A DNA stretch of 64,000 nucleotides from Chitinophaga pendula (lineage in GTDB: Bacteria > Bacteroidota > Bacteroidia > Chitinophagales > Chitinophagaceae), in NCBI RefSeq assembly GCF_020386615.1, contig NZ_CP077769.1, positions 2,294,001 through 2,358,000 of the forward strand, written 5' to 3'. Of the stretch, positions 8,511 through 16,388 are shown piece by piece (position 1 is the first letter of the stretch; every line of letters begins with the position of its first letter). The position numbers were made by a program, and so were the translations under genes. The notes beneath the pieces were generated by a model. It had not been told where the DNA came from. It saw nothing but the letters and a program-made list of their open reading frames with translations, and searched no databases.

Positions 8511-10172
8511 ATGAAAATCTATTCCATGATCCTGTTAACAGGCATGAGTTGTCTGTTGCTGGCGGCTTGCCAGAAAAAAGAGCAGGAGTTGACCCAACTC
8601 CCCGTGTCGGGTAATGTATTATCTGCTTTTTCCAAGATGCCGAAGTACCCGGAGCAAATGATCCGGATACAGGTAAAAAATGCCCCATATGCCTCTATGG
8701 ACCCTATTGGTGTACGCCAGGCCTTGGATCAGCAGAAGTTGTCCGGTGATCCGGATTTTCCTGGTCGTCCGGGTTCGATTGGTTATGTGAACCCGGTACG
8801 CGACAAAGTGTTTGACCTGGATGGAGCTACTTCGTCTTATTCCATCTTCTTCGAATCTAACGAGCATGCGGTATATGATGATTATGCGGACCAGATCTAT
8901 CCCGGTGCGCTGATCAACGGCAAGTCGGTAGAGACCTTTGAATTCAACCCGGTGATCGGTAATTATACGCCGAAGCCTATAACGGTATCTGTATCGTTGC
9001 CGGCACAGCCCAGCGCAGTGGCAGGTACTATTCCGCTACCCTCCCGTACGGCTACGGACAGGCTGGTGAACAACATCCTGTTGGGCGGTTCGGTGCCTAA
9101 CGGCGGTTTTTCCAAGTATAACCTCAATATAAAAGAGTTCAGTTTTTATGATGAGCTAAAAGAGTTCTTTGCAACCGGTGTCAATACGAACGCGATCTTT
9201 TTTAACAAGAGTACGGGCGGTACGCGGGATGTGAAAAAGATCGCCCGTCAGACTGGGCTGATGGCAAAGTTTATCCAGAAGAACTTTACGGTGGATATGG
9301 ATATTCCAAAAGCGGGTCAACTGTTGGATGCTGCGGATGTGGCGGCGTTGGGGCAGTATTCCCCTTTGTATGTGAGTTCTGTAACCTATGGACGGCTGGG
9401 CATTATTGCGGTAGAGTCGAACTATAGTTTTGACAAGTTGAACACGGCTTTCAAGAAAGCCTTTAACATCATTGGCATCAACGGCAGTAATACGTTGACG
9501 CAGGAAGAGCTGAACGTCATCAACAGTGCAGATATCAAGGTGTACCTGGTGGGCGGCAACGGCAGTCAGGCGGTGGCTACTATCAATGGTTTTGAGCACT
9601 TCAAGAGCTACCTGGGTGGTGGGCAGACCTTTTCAGCGGATGCACCGGGGGTACCTATTACCTTTAGTCTGCGATATCTGAGCGATCATGCGGCTTATAA
9701 GGCGAAGTTTGAAATTAACTATGGTAGTATAGACAAGGTATATGCCCGTTTTGAATACCGCAATGTAAGGTTCCTGCCGCCAGTATATAATGACCCTGCT
9801 GATGAGATAGGGGAGGGACAGACCAGCTGGAGTAAGACAGCCCGGGTGGGTGATTTGCGGATTGGTTTCTATAGTAATTCGGCCTGTACGCAACCGGTTG
9901 CGGCGCGCAATTTCGTTGGGTTTAACGTAGAGCGATCCGAATATTATGTACGTAGTCCGGAAGGCTATTCCTATACTTATCCATTTAACGAGCTACGGAA
10001 GAATGAGTTGAAGGGTAACTATATCCTTTTATCGAACGAGTTGTTCCTGTCTTCGGAGGTAGAGTCGTTCAACAACCAGTATCCCGGTAGTACGTTGGTG
10101 ACGCGTAAGCATACGTATAAGCTGTTGCCCGGAGCGGGATATATCATTGCACCGGAAGTAACGATCCGTTAG
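8511..10172 (+). CDS. Cholesterol-dependent-cytolysin-like (thiol-activated cytolysin family) lipoprotein
   Basis: 553 residues. The signal ends in lipobox LAAC with lipid-attachment C20, so the protein is probably membrane anchored. From about 120 to 400 it follows the core fold of cholesterol-dependent cytolysins such as pneumolysin: YPGALI (130-135) matches YPGALLV; residues 205-265 align with the first transmembrane-hairpin region; PLYVSSVTYGR (285-295) matches PLVYISSVAYGR; and VYLVGGN...FSADAPGVPITFSLRYLSDH (344-393) matches AVILGGD...FTADHPGLPISYTTSFLRDN. The cholesterol-binding domain 4 with its Trp-rich undecapeptide is absent. Residues 401-553 form an unrelated C-terminal domain. 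Known: CDC-like proteins occur in Bacteroidota, and some act against other bacteria. Inference: a pore-forming protein with a different target ligand. The alignment was made by eye from memory of pneumolysin. Confidence 0.82.
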   Translation: MKIYSMILLTGMSCLLLAACQKKEQELTQLPVSGNVLSAFSKMPKYPEQMIRIQVKNAPYASMDPIGVRQALDQQKLSGDPDFPGRPGSIGYVNPVRDKVFDLDGATSSYSIFFESNEHAVYDDYADQIYPGALINGKSVETFEFNPVIGNYTPKPITVSVSLPAQPSAVAGTIPLPSRTATDRLVNNILLGGSVPNGGFSKYNLNIKEFSFYDELKEFFATGVNTNAIFFNKSTGGTRDVKKIARQTGLMAKFIQKNFTVDMDIPKAGQLLDAADVAALGQYSPLYVSSVTYGRLGIIAVESNYSFDKLNTAFKKAFNIIGINGSNTLTQEELNVINSADIKVYLVGGNGSQAVATINGFEHFKSYLGGGQTFSADAPGVPITFSLRYLSDHAAYKAKFEINYGSIDKVYARFEYRNVRFLPPVYNDPADEIGEGQTSWSKTARVGDLRIGFYSNSACTQPVAARNFVGFNVERSEYYVRSPEGYSYTYPFNELRKNELKGNYILLSNELFLSSEVESFNNQYPGSTLVTRKHTYKLLPGAGYIIAPEVTIR

Positions 10173-10206
10173 ATCGATTAGACCACCACATTAAAACGAA
10201 TAGTGA

Positions 10207-11205
10207 TCAGGAGGAGGCTCCCGGCTGCCGGACAGGTGGCCGGGGGCCTTTGCTATTTGAGCGGGTGACGTTGGTGGTATGGGATATTTTGAGCAGTAGT
10301 ATTTGCAGGTCCTGGCTGATCAATTTTACGGAGGATTGCAGTTCGTTGAGCATATTGGCGCGGGTGCGGAGATCGTCTTCGTTGTAGCGGCCACCAGGTC
10401 CGAAGAAGGGCACACCGGTATCGGGGGCGCCATCTTTTACATAGCCGAAGGTGATCCAGCGCTGGCGGATATTGTGGCTGATGGAGAAGTCCTGGCTGTT
10501 GCTGAAATGTTTTTCGTTGAGGATGAACCAGACGGCCTGTGGATAGTTTTGTGCGACTGGGGACTGCAGCCATATATCGCGGAGGAGGTTGCGGGGATGT
10601 TGGAAGGTGACTTTGCGGGAGGAGAAGAGGGCCATGACGCCTAGTCCTGCGCTGATGGCGCCACCGCTGATACCTACTACCTTATTGGCCTGGTCGTTGT
10701 TGGAGGCCGCGGTGAAGATGCCGGCTATGGCACCTACTGCAATGGAGGAGATGGTGAGCAGGTTGGTGCGCCGGGCTACACGAGCGGAGAGGTAGGTGGC
10801 CATCTGGTCGGCCCTTTCGCCTTCGCAATCCAGTTCGGCGGCGACGCTGGATATCTGGGTGGACAGCAGCATCAGTTTTAGCTGTATATGTTGTTGCAGG
10901 GCCAGTTGTAGTAATGGTGGTGGTGATCCGGGGAGGCGCTGCAGGCTGTCTAAAGTACGTATAGCGCCGGTGATGCCGGCAGCATGGGCCAGCAGGAGAT
11001 CTTTCTGTGAGTAATGCCGGTGTAGCAAGGTATCTGTGAGCACGGCGGGATCTGCTGTGTAAGAGAATTGCGGATCTGCCGGGAATGTCTGCGGCGGGTC
11101 GCAATAGCCGGATACATAGCGTGATCTGGATACATGCTGTGTGGAAGTGCAGCTGCTGAGCAGGGTCGCTGCTGTGATCAGTAGGGTAATGATACGTGTT
11201 GCCAT
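10207..11205 (-). CDS. Lipoprotein of unknown function with two hydrophobic segments
   Basis: 332 residues with a lipobox LSSC (C19). The mature region has an alpha-helical, Leu/Gln-rich stretch (about 70-140), then two hydrophobic glycine-rich segments (LLTISSIAVGAIAGIF and VVGISGGAISAGLGVMALF) separated by a charged loop, and a helical C-terminus ending in a proline-rich tail. I do not recognise a family. It is convergent with the CDC-like gene, with only 34 bp between the stops, so the two are neighbours but not co-transcribed. The hydrophobic pair could be membrane-inserting hairpins, which is only a guess. A strong terminator at 11378-11409 separates it from the upstream dehydrogenase. 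Confidence 0.75.
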   Translation of the reverse strand: MATRIITLLITAATLLSSCTSTQHVSRSRYVSGYCDPPQTFPADPQFSYTADPAVLTDTLLHRHYSQKDLLLAHAAGITGAIRTLDSLQRLPGSPPPLLQLALQQHIQLKLMLLSTQISSVAAELDCEGERADQMATYLSARVARRTNLLTISSIAVGAIAGIFTAASNNDQANKVVGISGGAISAGLGVMALFSSRKVTFQHPRNLLRDIWLQSPVAQNYPQAVWFILNEKHFSNSQDFSISHNIRQRWITFGYVKDGAPDTGVPFFGPGGRYNEDDLRTRANMLNELQSSVKLISQDLQILLLKISHTTNVTRSNSKGPRPPVRQPGASS

Positions 11206-11377
11206 CGGCCATGCAAGTTACACTCTAAACAGCTTTTATGCAGGGATTGTTTTGCCGGCGATACCGGATGAGTCGGTTGTTTTGTCTAAGTGTTGCCTAC
11301 GTCAGCCGGATAATTTTGTGCCGGAGTAAACAAATAGGATCATGCAAAGTGGTAGGGGGCTCCGATCGGACGACATT

Positions 11378-11409
11378 AAAAAAGCGACAGCTGGTGCTGC
11401 CGCTTTTTT
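11378..11409 (-). terminator. Bidirectional intrinsic terminator after the alcohol dehydrogenase gene
   Basis: A hairpin pairs 11378-11391 with 11396-11409 around loop TGGT, with one mismatch. A-run and T-run flanks make it a good terminator on either strand. It lies 34 bp past the stop of the minus-strand dehydrogenase. Confidence 0.85.
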
Positions 11410-11443
11410 TCGTTTTAAACGCTATCTGCTTATCTACAACTGG

Positions 11444-12514
11444 TTATTGTTTAAGAGACGCCATGTCTATCACAAAGCGATATTTAACATCGCTTTTCAG
11501 GAGTCTTTCGTAGGCTTCGTTGATCTGTTGTATGTTGATCAATTCGATATCGCTTACGATATTATGTTCGGCGCAGAAGTCGAGCATTTCCTGTGTTTCC
11601 TTAATGCCACCGATGCCGGAGCCGGCGAGGCTGCGTCTATTGGTGAGGAGGCTGAAAGCGCCTACTGGCAATGGGTGCTCGGGAGCGCCTACCAGTACGA
11701 GGTTACCATCCAGTTTGAGGAGGTTGAGATAGGCATTGATATCGTGTTGCGCGGAAACGGTATCCAAGATGAAGTTGAAGCTTCTGGCATGTTGTTTCAT
11801 CTGCTCTTTGTCGGTGGAGAGGATCACTTCGTGTGCGCCCAGTCTTTTGGCATCTTCTGCTTTGGATGCGGTGGTGGTGATCACTACTACGTGTGCGCCT
11901 AGGGCGGCGGCGAATTTAACGCCCATATGGCCGAGGCCACCGATGCCTACGATACCTACTTTCTGTCCGGGGCCTACTTTCCAGTGTCTGAGGGGGGAGT
12001 AGGTGGTGATGCCGGCGCAGAGGAGGGGCGCTACGGCAGCGAGGTCGAGATTGGTTGGAACACTGAGTACGTAGGCTTCATCTACGACGATGCTGTCGGA
12101 GTATCCACCGTAGGTAACGCCGTTGGTGTGTTTGTCTGGGCCGTTGTAAGTATATACCGGTGAAGGGCAGTATTGTTCCAGGCCTTCCTGGCAGGCTTCG
12201 CAGGTACGGCAGGAGTCTACCAGGCAGCCGATGGCGGCCAGGTCACCGGCTTTGAACTTTTTAACATGCTGGCCTACGGCGGTTACACGCCCAACGATCT
12301 CATGTCCGGGTACGCAGGGATATACGGTATTATGCCATTCGTTGCGGGCCTGGTGAAGGTCGGAGTGGCATACGCCACAATAAAGTATTTCAATAGCTAC
12401 ATCATGGGGGCCTGGTTCACGACGTTGTATAGTCAATGGGCCCAGTTCAGAGGTAGCAGATTCGGCCGCGTAGGACCTTGCAGGTGATAATGTAATTGTT
12501 TGTGAAGCGCTCAT
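11444..12514 (-). CDS. Zinc-dependent NAD(P)-dependent alcohol dehydrogenase (YahK/cinnamyl-alcohol type)
   Basis: About 356 residues from ATG 12512-12514 (MSASQT). An in-frame ATG 12 codons upstream would add an atypical MYPKFVYPNEFR leader and is less likely. Motifs of medium-chain zinc dehydrogenases are present: catalytic-zinc region GVCHSD, PGHEIVG, a structural-zinc Cys set (GCLVDSCRTCEACQEGLEQYC) and the Rossmann motif GIGGLGHMGV. Known: this subfamily reversibly reduces aldehydes with NADPH. It stands alone between a terminator downstream and the RiPP-like region upstream. A housekeeping or stress aldehyde reductase role is inferred. Confidence 0.93.
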   Translation of the reverse strand: MSASQTITLSPARSYAAESATSELGPLTIQRREPGPHDVAIEILYCGVCHSDLHQARNEWHNTVYPCVPGHEIVGRVTAVGQHVKKFKAGDLAAIGCLVDSCRTCEACQEGLEQYCPSPVYTYNGPDKHTNGVTYGGYSDSIVVDEAYVLSVPTNLDLAAVAPLLCAGITTYSPLRHWKVGPGQKVGIVGIGGLGHMGVKFAAALGAHVVVITTTASKAEDAKRLGAHEVILSTDKEQMKQHARSFNFILDTVSAQHDINAYLNLLKLDGNLVLVGAPEHPLPVGAFSLLTNRRSLAGSGIGGIKETQEMLDFCAEHNIVSDIELINIQQINEAYERLLKSDVKYRFVIDMASLKQ

Positions 12515-12633
12515 ACGGAATTCGTTTGGATAGACAAATTTCGGGTACAATCATGCAATGGCACTTATTGAATTGAAACAAATGCTTGTAAAAATCAAAT
12601 AATCAGGGGCTTTGCGAGGTGATAACTGTAGGA

Positions 12634-12677
12634 ATAACGGTTATTTACCGGATTTGCAGGCGGTAAATAACCGTTAT
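12634..12677 (-). repeat. Perfect 17-bp inverted repeat
   Basis: Arms 12634-12650 and 12661-12677 are exactly complementary around a 10-nt loop. The hairpin lies 14 bp past the stop of the minus-strand precursor gene at 12692. It has no T-tract on either side, so it may be a transcript-stabilising hairpin or a protein site rather than a classical terminator. Confidence 0.7.
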
Positions 12678-12691
12678 GGTACCGGGCAGGA

Positions 12692-12907
12692 TCAGGCGGT
12701 AGTGGGCCAATGTGTGTCGACGGTGGTGCACGCGTTGACAGCTACTACCGCTGTTGTAGGCCAATGGGTATCTACGGTAGTGTTACCATTGGATTCGCGG
12801 TAGCCGTTGCGGCCTGCAGCCGTAGCTCTCTGCGAGGGACTTAGGTGTGCGATGATGATTTTTTGGAGGGATAGTTTCCGGTTGGCTTGATGTTGCTCTT
12901 TTTTCAT
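12692..12907 (-). CDS. Putative class I lanthipeptide-like RiPP precursor
   Basis: 71 residues. The leader MKKEQHQANRKLSLQKIIIAHLS resembles the KLSLnKetIaxLs leader of Bacteroidota class I lanthipeptide precursors. The C-terminal core is rich in Thr with one Cys and contains TTVDTHWPTTA twice (about residues 43-53 and 61-71), spaced by AVVAVNAC; the duplication is also visible in the DNA. The usual GG/GA processing site is replaced by TAAGRNG. No LanB, LanC or protease gene is in the window, so it would be an orphan. The only nearby exporter is the TMD/HlyD/TolC operon at 14-17.8 kb on the other strand. The hairpin at 12634-12677 lies just downstream. An unmodified Thr-rich secreted peptide is the alternative. 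Confidence 0.55.
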   Translation of the reverse strand: MKKEQHQANRKLSLQKIIIAHLSPSQRATAAGRNGYRESNGNTTVDTHWPTTAVVAVNACTTVDTHWPTTA

Positions 12908-13022
12908 AGTACCGGTGTTTTTATAGGTGGAAAAATGTGTGAACCTGCCTAAGATAATGAAGGAGTAGAAATAACGGTAGCATTTTTTATTTTGCGCCCT
13001 GTTTTTTTGGTATAAAAATTAA

Positions 13023-13354
13023 CCTATCGTATCGCGGCAGTTTATTGAGAAGTACTGGCAGTCGCAATTTTTCTCACCGGAAGATATTCAGCAATTCAAA
13101 GACAACAAAACATTAAATGAAGCATTAGTGACGCACCTGAGAAGGTATGCAGACAGGGATTTTGCGACAGCGTTACTAAAGCGGCTTATTTTGCGGGAGT
13201 AGCTGCTAATGTTGCTTATTTAAGAAAAGCGGGGCAAAAGGAGGTGATGGAATATGTGTCAGCGTGTAATGACGGGAAAGATTTTGAGGACTTGGAAAAA
13301 TATTTTGCAAAGGACGGATTACCTTGGTGGCTAAGGGATCATGAAGATATTTGA
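13023..13354 (+). pseudogene. Frameshifted remnant of an unknown ~110-residue protein
   Basis: Two frames together read as one protein: a first part with FIEKYWQSQFFSPEDIQQF and THLRRYADRDF, then, one frame over, DSVTKAAYFAGVAANVAYL and EKYFAKDGLPWWLRDHEDI to a TGA at 13352. Restoring one T in the TTTT run at 13160-13163 joins them cleanly as RDFCDSVTKAAY. No ATG precedes the first part in frame; a stop lies at 13020-13022. It is therefore 5'-truncated as well as frameshifted, unless a sequencing error is involved. The family is not recognised; the size and charge pattern would suit a small cytoplasmic or immunity-type protein, which is only a guess. Confidence 0.6.
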
Positions 13355-13526
13355 TGCTACTATGGCTGTGTAAGCGTAGCTGTTATATATAGGCGATACG
13401 TTGTTTCGGCATTTTATTTGCTGATGTGGGCGTCAACGCCACGATTGCTTTGAGGTGTAGTGTATTTGATGGATGTGCTCACAGTGATTAGTGAAAGGGG
13501 ATTATTATATAGTTTTTAACAATAAA

Positions 13527-13561
13527 TTGACAAAACTACATTATCGTTGTAGTTATTTTTG
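13527..13561 (+). promoter_or_regulatory. Candidate Bacteroidota promoter
   Basis: TATTTTTG at 13554-13561 matches the -7 consensus TAnnTTTG. TTG at 13527-13529 could be the -33 element, though the 24-nt gap is a little long. The motif is followed by CGCCG, as in the promoter at 35368. It lies inside the longest reading frame of the next gene, so translation probably starts downstream of it. Confidence 0.5.
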
Positions 13562-13565
13562 CGCC

Positions 13566-13904
13566 GTGTTGAATTATCTGAGAAATAGTAATAGATCATT
13601 TGTTCCGTTTGTAAGTATCGTTCTTTTAATGTTGCTGGTGCTAAAGACGGGAGGTGTTTTATTTCATCTATTTCCGGAAAAACACCGTGTTCAAATCGAT
13701 ATATCGACGGATACGGAGGATAATGAAAATGAAGAAAGCACTGAAACGGATAAGTTGATATGCTTACTCCTGACCGATACACATACTATATCGTCTTTAT
13801 CAGAACAGGATAAAGCACCTATGCACAATACTTACTGTTGTAATTATACTACCGACCATTTTGATACTATCCCATCACCGCCTCCCGACAATAGCATGAT
13901 CTAA
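13566..13904 (+). CDS. Small membrane protein at the head of the exporter region
   Basis: The open frame begins at 13491, but a promoter-like TATTTTTG lies at 13554-13561 inside it. I therefore place the start at GTG 13566 (or TTG 13569), giving about 112 residues; the start is uncertain. One hydrophobic segment (FVPFVSIVLLMLLVLKTGGVLF) is followed by an acidic stretch (STDTEDNENEESTETD) and a Cys/His-containing tail (YCCNYTTDHFD). No family recognised. It lies 125 bp before the ABC-membrane gene in the same direction and may be part of that transcript. The N-in, C-out topology is inferred. Confidence 0.5.
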   Translation: MLNYLRNSNRSFVPFVSIVLLMLLVLKTGGVLFHLFPEKHRVQIDISTDTEDNENEESTETDKLICLLLTDTHTISSLSEQDKAPMHNTYCCNYTTDHFDTIPSPPPDNSMI

Positions 13905-14029
13905 CACAGGTACCCGTCGCTGTAAACTTTCGCCGCTTCCCAATAACAGTACAACCTGATACACCTATCATAGCAGTAGCTGCTAGATCTGTCCGCATAT
14001 CATTTTCGATAATCCATACACTTTAATTT

Positions 14030-15031
14030 ATGATGTATCAACAAGGTAGTCCTACGCCCTTGCGGCGGTTGGTGAAGCTGCTTCATCCAGAACGAAAAAC
14101 TATCAATTATATCTTTATCTATGCCATTGTTATTGGCGCGATCAGTTTGACAATTCCATTGGGAATTACCGCCACCTTTAATTTACTCAGCAACGGGGCG
14201 ATGTACAGCTCCACTTACCTGCTGGTTACATTCGTGATAATAGGGGTGATCGTAGCCGGTCTTTTATTGATCGGTCAGTTAACGCTGGTGGAATATCTTG
14301 AGCAAAAGATATTTTTGAAATCGGCGCTTGAATTTGCTTACCGGTTGCCGCGGATCAAGCGAACCGAACTACAGGGGGCTAACCTGGTTGAATTGGTCAA
14401 TCGTTTCTTTGATGTGGTAATTATCCAAAAAGGGATCATCAAATTGCTGACGGATATTGTTTCGGCGATCATGACGGTTTCTTTTAGTGTGGTACTCCTT
14501 TCCTTTTACCATCCGGTGTTCCTGACATTTGGCCTGGTCGTTATGATTGCGGTAGCTGTCATATTAGCGGTGTATTACAAGCGCGGTCTCAATACCAGTA
14601 TTGAAGAGTCGGAGCACAAATATGCTACGGTGGCTTATTTGGAAAATGTGGCAGCTAACATTGAAACGTATCGGGATAACCAGGAGAAGATGCAGGAGAT
14701 CATTATGAATACGGATCGGATGAGCGGTAAATATTTATCTGCCAGAAACCATCACTTCAGTGTACTTAAGCGGTTTTTCCTAAGTGCTGTCGCTATCCGG
14801 ACCCTGTTGTTCGGAGCGATGCTATTGCTGGGATCTTACTTCGTGATGGAACGGCAAATGACGTTCGGGCAGTTTGTAGCTGCTGAAGTGGTGATTGTAC
14901 AGATCGGCTATGCGATTGAAAAACTACTGACCAACCTGAATACCATTTTTGATATGCTGACAGGTAGTGTCAAGTTAGGTGCGGTAACGGATTTAGCGCT
15001 GGAGGAGGGCGTAACGGCATATGGCGACTAA
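14030..15031 (+). CDS. ABC exporter transmembrane protein lacking an ATPase domain
   Basis: 333 residues with about six membrane segments (near 27-47, 62-82, 141-162, 165-187, 250-272 and 278-300) in the pattern of type-1 ABC exporters. The protein ends at LALEEGVTAYGD, where the linker to the nucleotide-binding domain would be expected. There is no Walker A, signature motif or C39 peptidase. The stop overlaps the HlyD start by 11 bp, so there is no room for a lost ATPase segment, and the operon looks settled. Known: type I secretion uses ABC/HlyD/TolC triplets. Inference: the ATPase subunit is supplied from elsewhere, or the protein has another energy source. No frameshift is seen. Confidence 0.85.
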   Translation: MMYQQGSPTPLRRLVKLLHPERKTINYIFIYAIVIGAISLTIPLGITATFNLLSNGAMYSSTYLLVTFVIIGVIVAGLLLIGQLTLVEYLEQKIFLKSALEFAYRLPRIKRTELQGANLVELVNRFFDVVIIQKGIIKLLTDIVSAIMTVSFSVVLLSFYHPVFLTFGLVVMIAVAVILAVYYKRGLNTSIEESEHKYATVAYLENVAANIETYRDNQEKMQEIIMNTDRMSGKYLSARNHHFSVLKRFFLSAVAIRTLLFGAMLLLGSYFVMERQMTFGQFVAAEVVIVQIGYAIEKLLTNLNTIFDMLTGSVKLGAVTDLALEEGVTAYGD

Positions 15032-16379
15032 CAAACATCATTCAACAGAAGTAGTCCGTTGGGACGATCTTTCCCAGGTGGGACGCGAAAAGTTATTAAA
15101 GCAACAGGGTTTAATCTACCTGGGGCGGTTGCTGCTTATTGCTGCTGCTGTTTTTATCATCATTTTATTTCTGCCCTGGCGGCAGACGATTCCCGGGAGA
15201 GGTGTTGTAACGGCGCTCCGGCCAGAAGACCGGCCACAAACGGTGCAGAACCAGATCGGAGGACGTATTGAACGCTGGGCGGTCCGGGAAGGAGATGAAG
15301 TGCATCGAGGAGATACGATCATGGTGCTGTCTGAAACGTCTCAATCCTACTTTGATCCGGAGCTGCCTTTACGTTTGCAGGAGCAGCTTGTGGCCAAACG
15401 TAACAGCGAAGATGCTGCGGACCAGAAAATGGAAGCGACACATGCACAGATCAGTGCATTGCATAATGGGCTACGATACCAACTCCAGGCGGCGCAAAAT
15501 AAGGTGGTGCAGGCGCATAATCTGGTCAAGACCGACAGTGCTGACCTGCTTGCCGTACGGAGCTTTTACGCGACCAGCGTGGCGCGGTTAGACCGTTATG
15601 AACAAGGCTATAAAGACGGCTTATTCTCCCTGACGGATATCGAAACGAGAAGACTCAACCTGCAGAACGATCAGGCGAAGGTGGTCAGTGCCGAAAATAA
15701 ACTGATCAATTCGAGACAGACATTGGTGAATGCTACTATTGAGCTGGACAATATACGGGCAAAGTACAGTGAATCGTTGGCGAAGGCGCAATCGGACCTG
15801 GGATCAGCGCTTTCGTCCAAGGCTTCTGTCCAGGGTGACATTGCCAAGCTGCGGAACGAAATGACGAACATCGATATTCGTCGGAAATTATATGTGGTGA
15901 GGGCTCCCCAGGATGGTTATATCGTGAAGACATTTAAAGCAGGTATTGGCGAAAATATTAAGGAAGGGGAATCCATCGCTACGCTGCAGCCTTATAATCC
16001 TGCATTAGCTGCGGAGATCTATGTAAATGCTATGGATGTACCGCTGATCCTGAATGAAAGCAATGCCAGGCTGCAATTTGAGGGCTGGCCTTCTGTTCAG
16101 TTCTCCGGCTGGCCATCGGTGGCGGTAGGTACCTTTGCAGGGAAGGTAACCGTTATCGATAAAGTAAGTAGTCCCAACGGCCAATATCGCTTGTTAATAC
16201 GTCCTACGGAACCTGTTCCGGAGGGGGACGAGACCTGGCCGCAGCAACTACGGTTAGGCTCGGGGGTGTATGGCCGGGTTATATTAGAAGCGGTACCCCT
16301 GTGGTATGAGATATGGCGGCAGTTGAATGGCTTCCCGCCAAGTCTGAAACAAGAACCCAAAGGGGAAACATCAAAATAA
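15021..16379 (+). CDS. HlyD-family periplasmic adaptor (membrane fusion protein)
   Basis: 452 residues. It has a short cytoplasmic N-terminus, one membrane anchor (about 31-53), then a lipoyl-like half motif (VQNQIGGRIERWAVREGDEVHRGD, about 75-98), a long coiled-coil hairpin (about 125-285), the second lipoyl half (YVVRAPQDGYIVKTFKAGIGENIKEGE) and a beta-barrel domain. Known: such adaptors bridge an inner-membrane ABC exporter to a TolC duct. The start overlaps the ABC gene, and its stop is 9 bp before the TolC-like gene, giving a compact three-gene operon. The substrate is not shown by the sequence; peptides are likely. Confidence 0.93.
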   Translation: MATNKHHSTEVVRWDDLSQVGREKLLKQQGLIYLGRLLLIAAAVFIIILFLPWRQTIPGRGVVTALRPEDRPQTVQNQIGGRIERWAVREGDEVHRGDTIMVLSETSQSYFDPELPLRLQEQLVAKRNSEDAADQKMEATHAQISALHNGLRYQLQAAQNKVVQAHNLVKTDSADLLAVRSFYATSVARLDRYEQGYKDGLFSLTDIETRRLNLQNDQAKVVSAENKLINSRQTLVNATIELDNIRAKYSESLAKAQSDLGSALSSKASVQGDIAKLRNEMTNIDIRRKLYVVRAPQDGYIVKTFKAGIGENIKEGESIATLQPYNPALAAEIYVNAMDVPLILNESNARLQFEGWPSVQFSGWPSVAVGTFAGKVTVIDKVSSPNGQYRLLIRPTEPVPEGDETWPQQLRLGSGVYGRVILEAVPLWYEIWRQLNGFPPSLKQEPKGETSK

Positions 16380-16388
16380 GGGACTACC

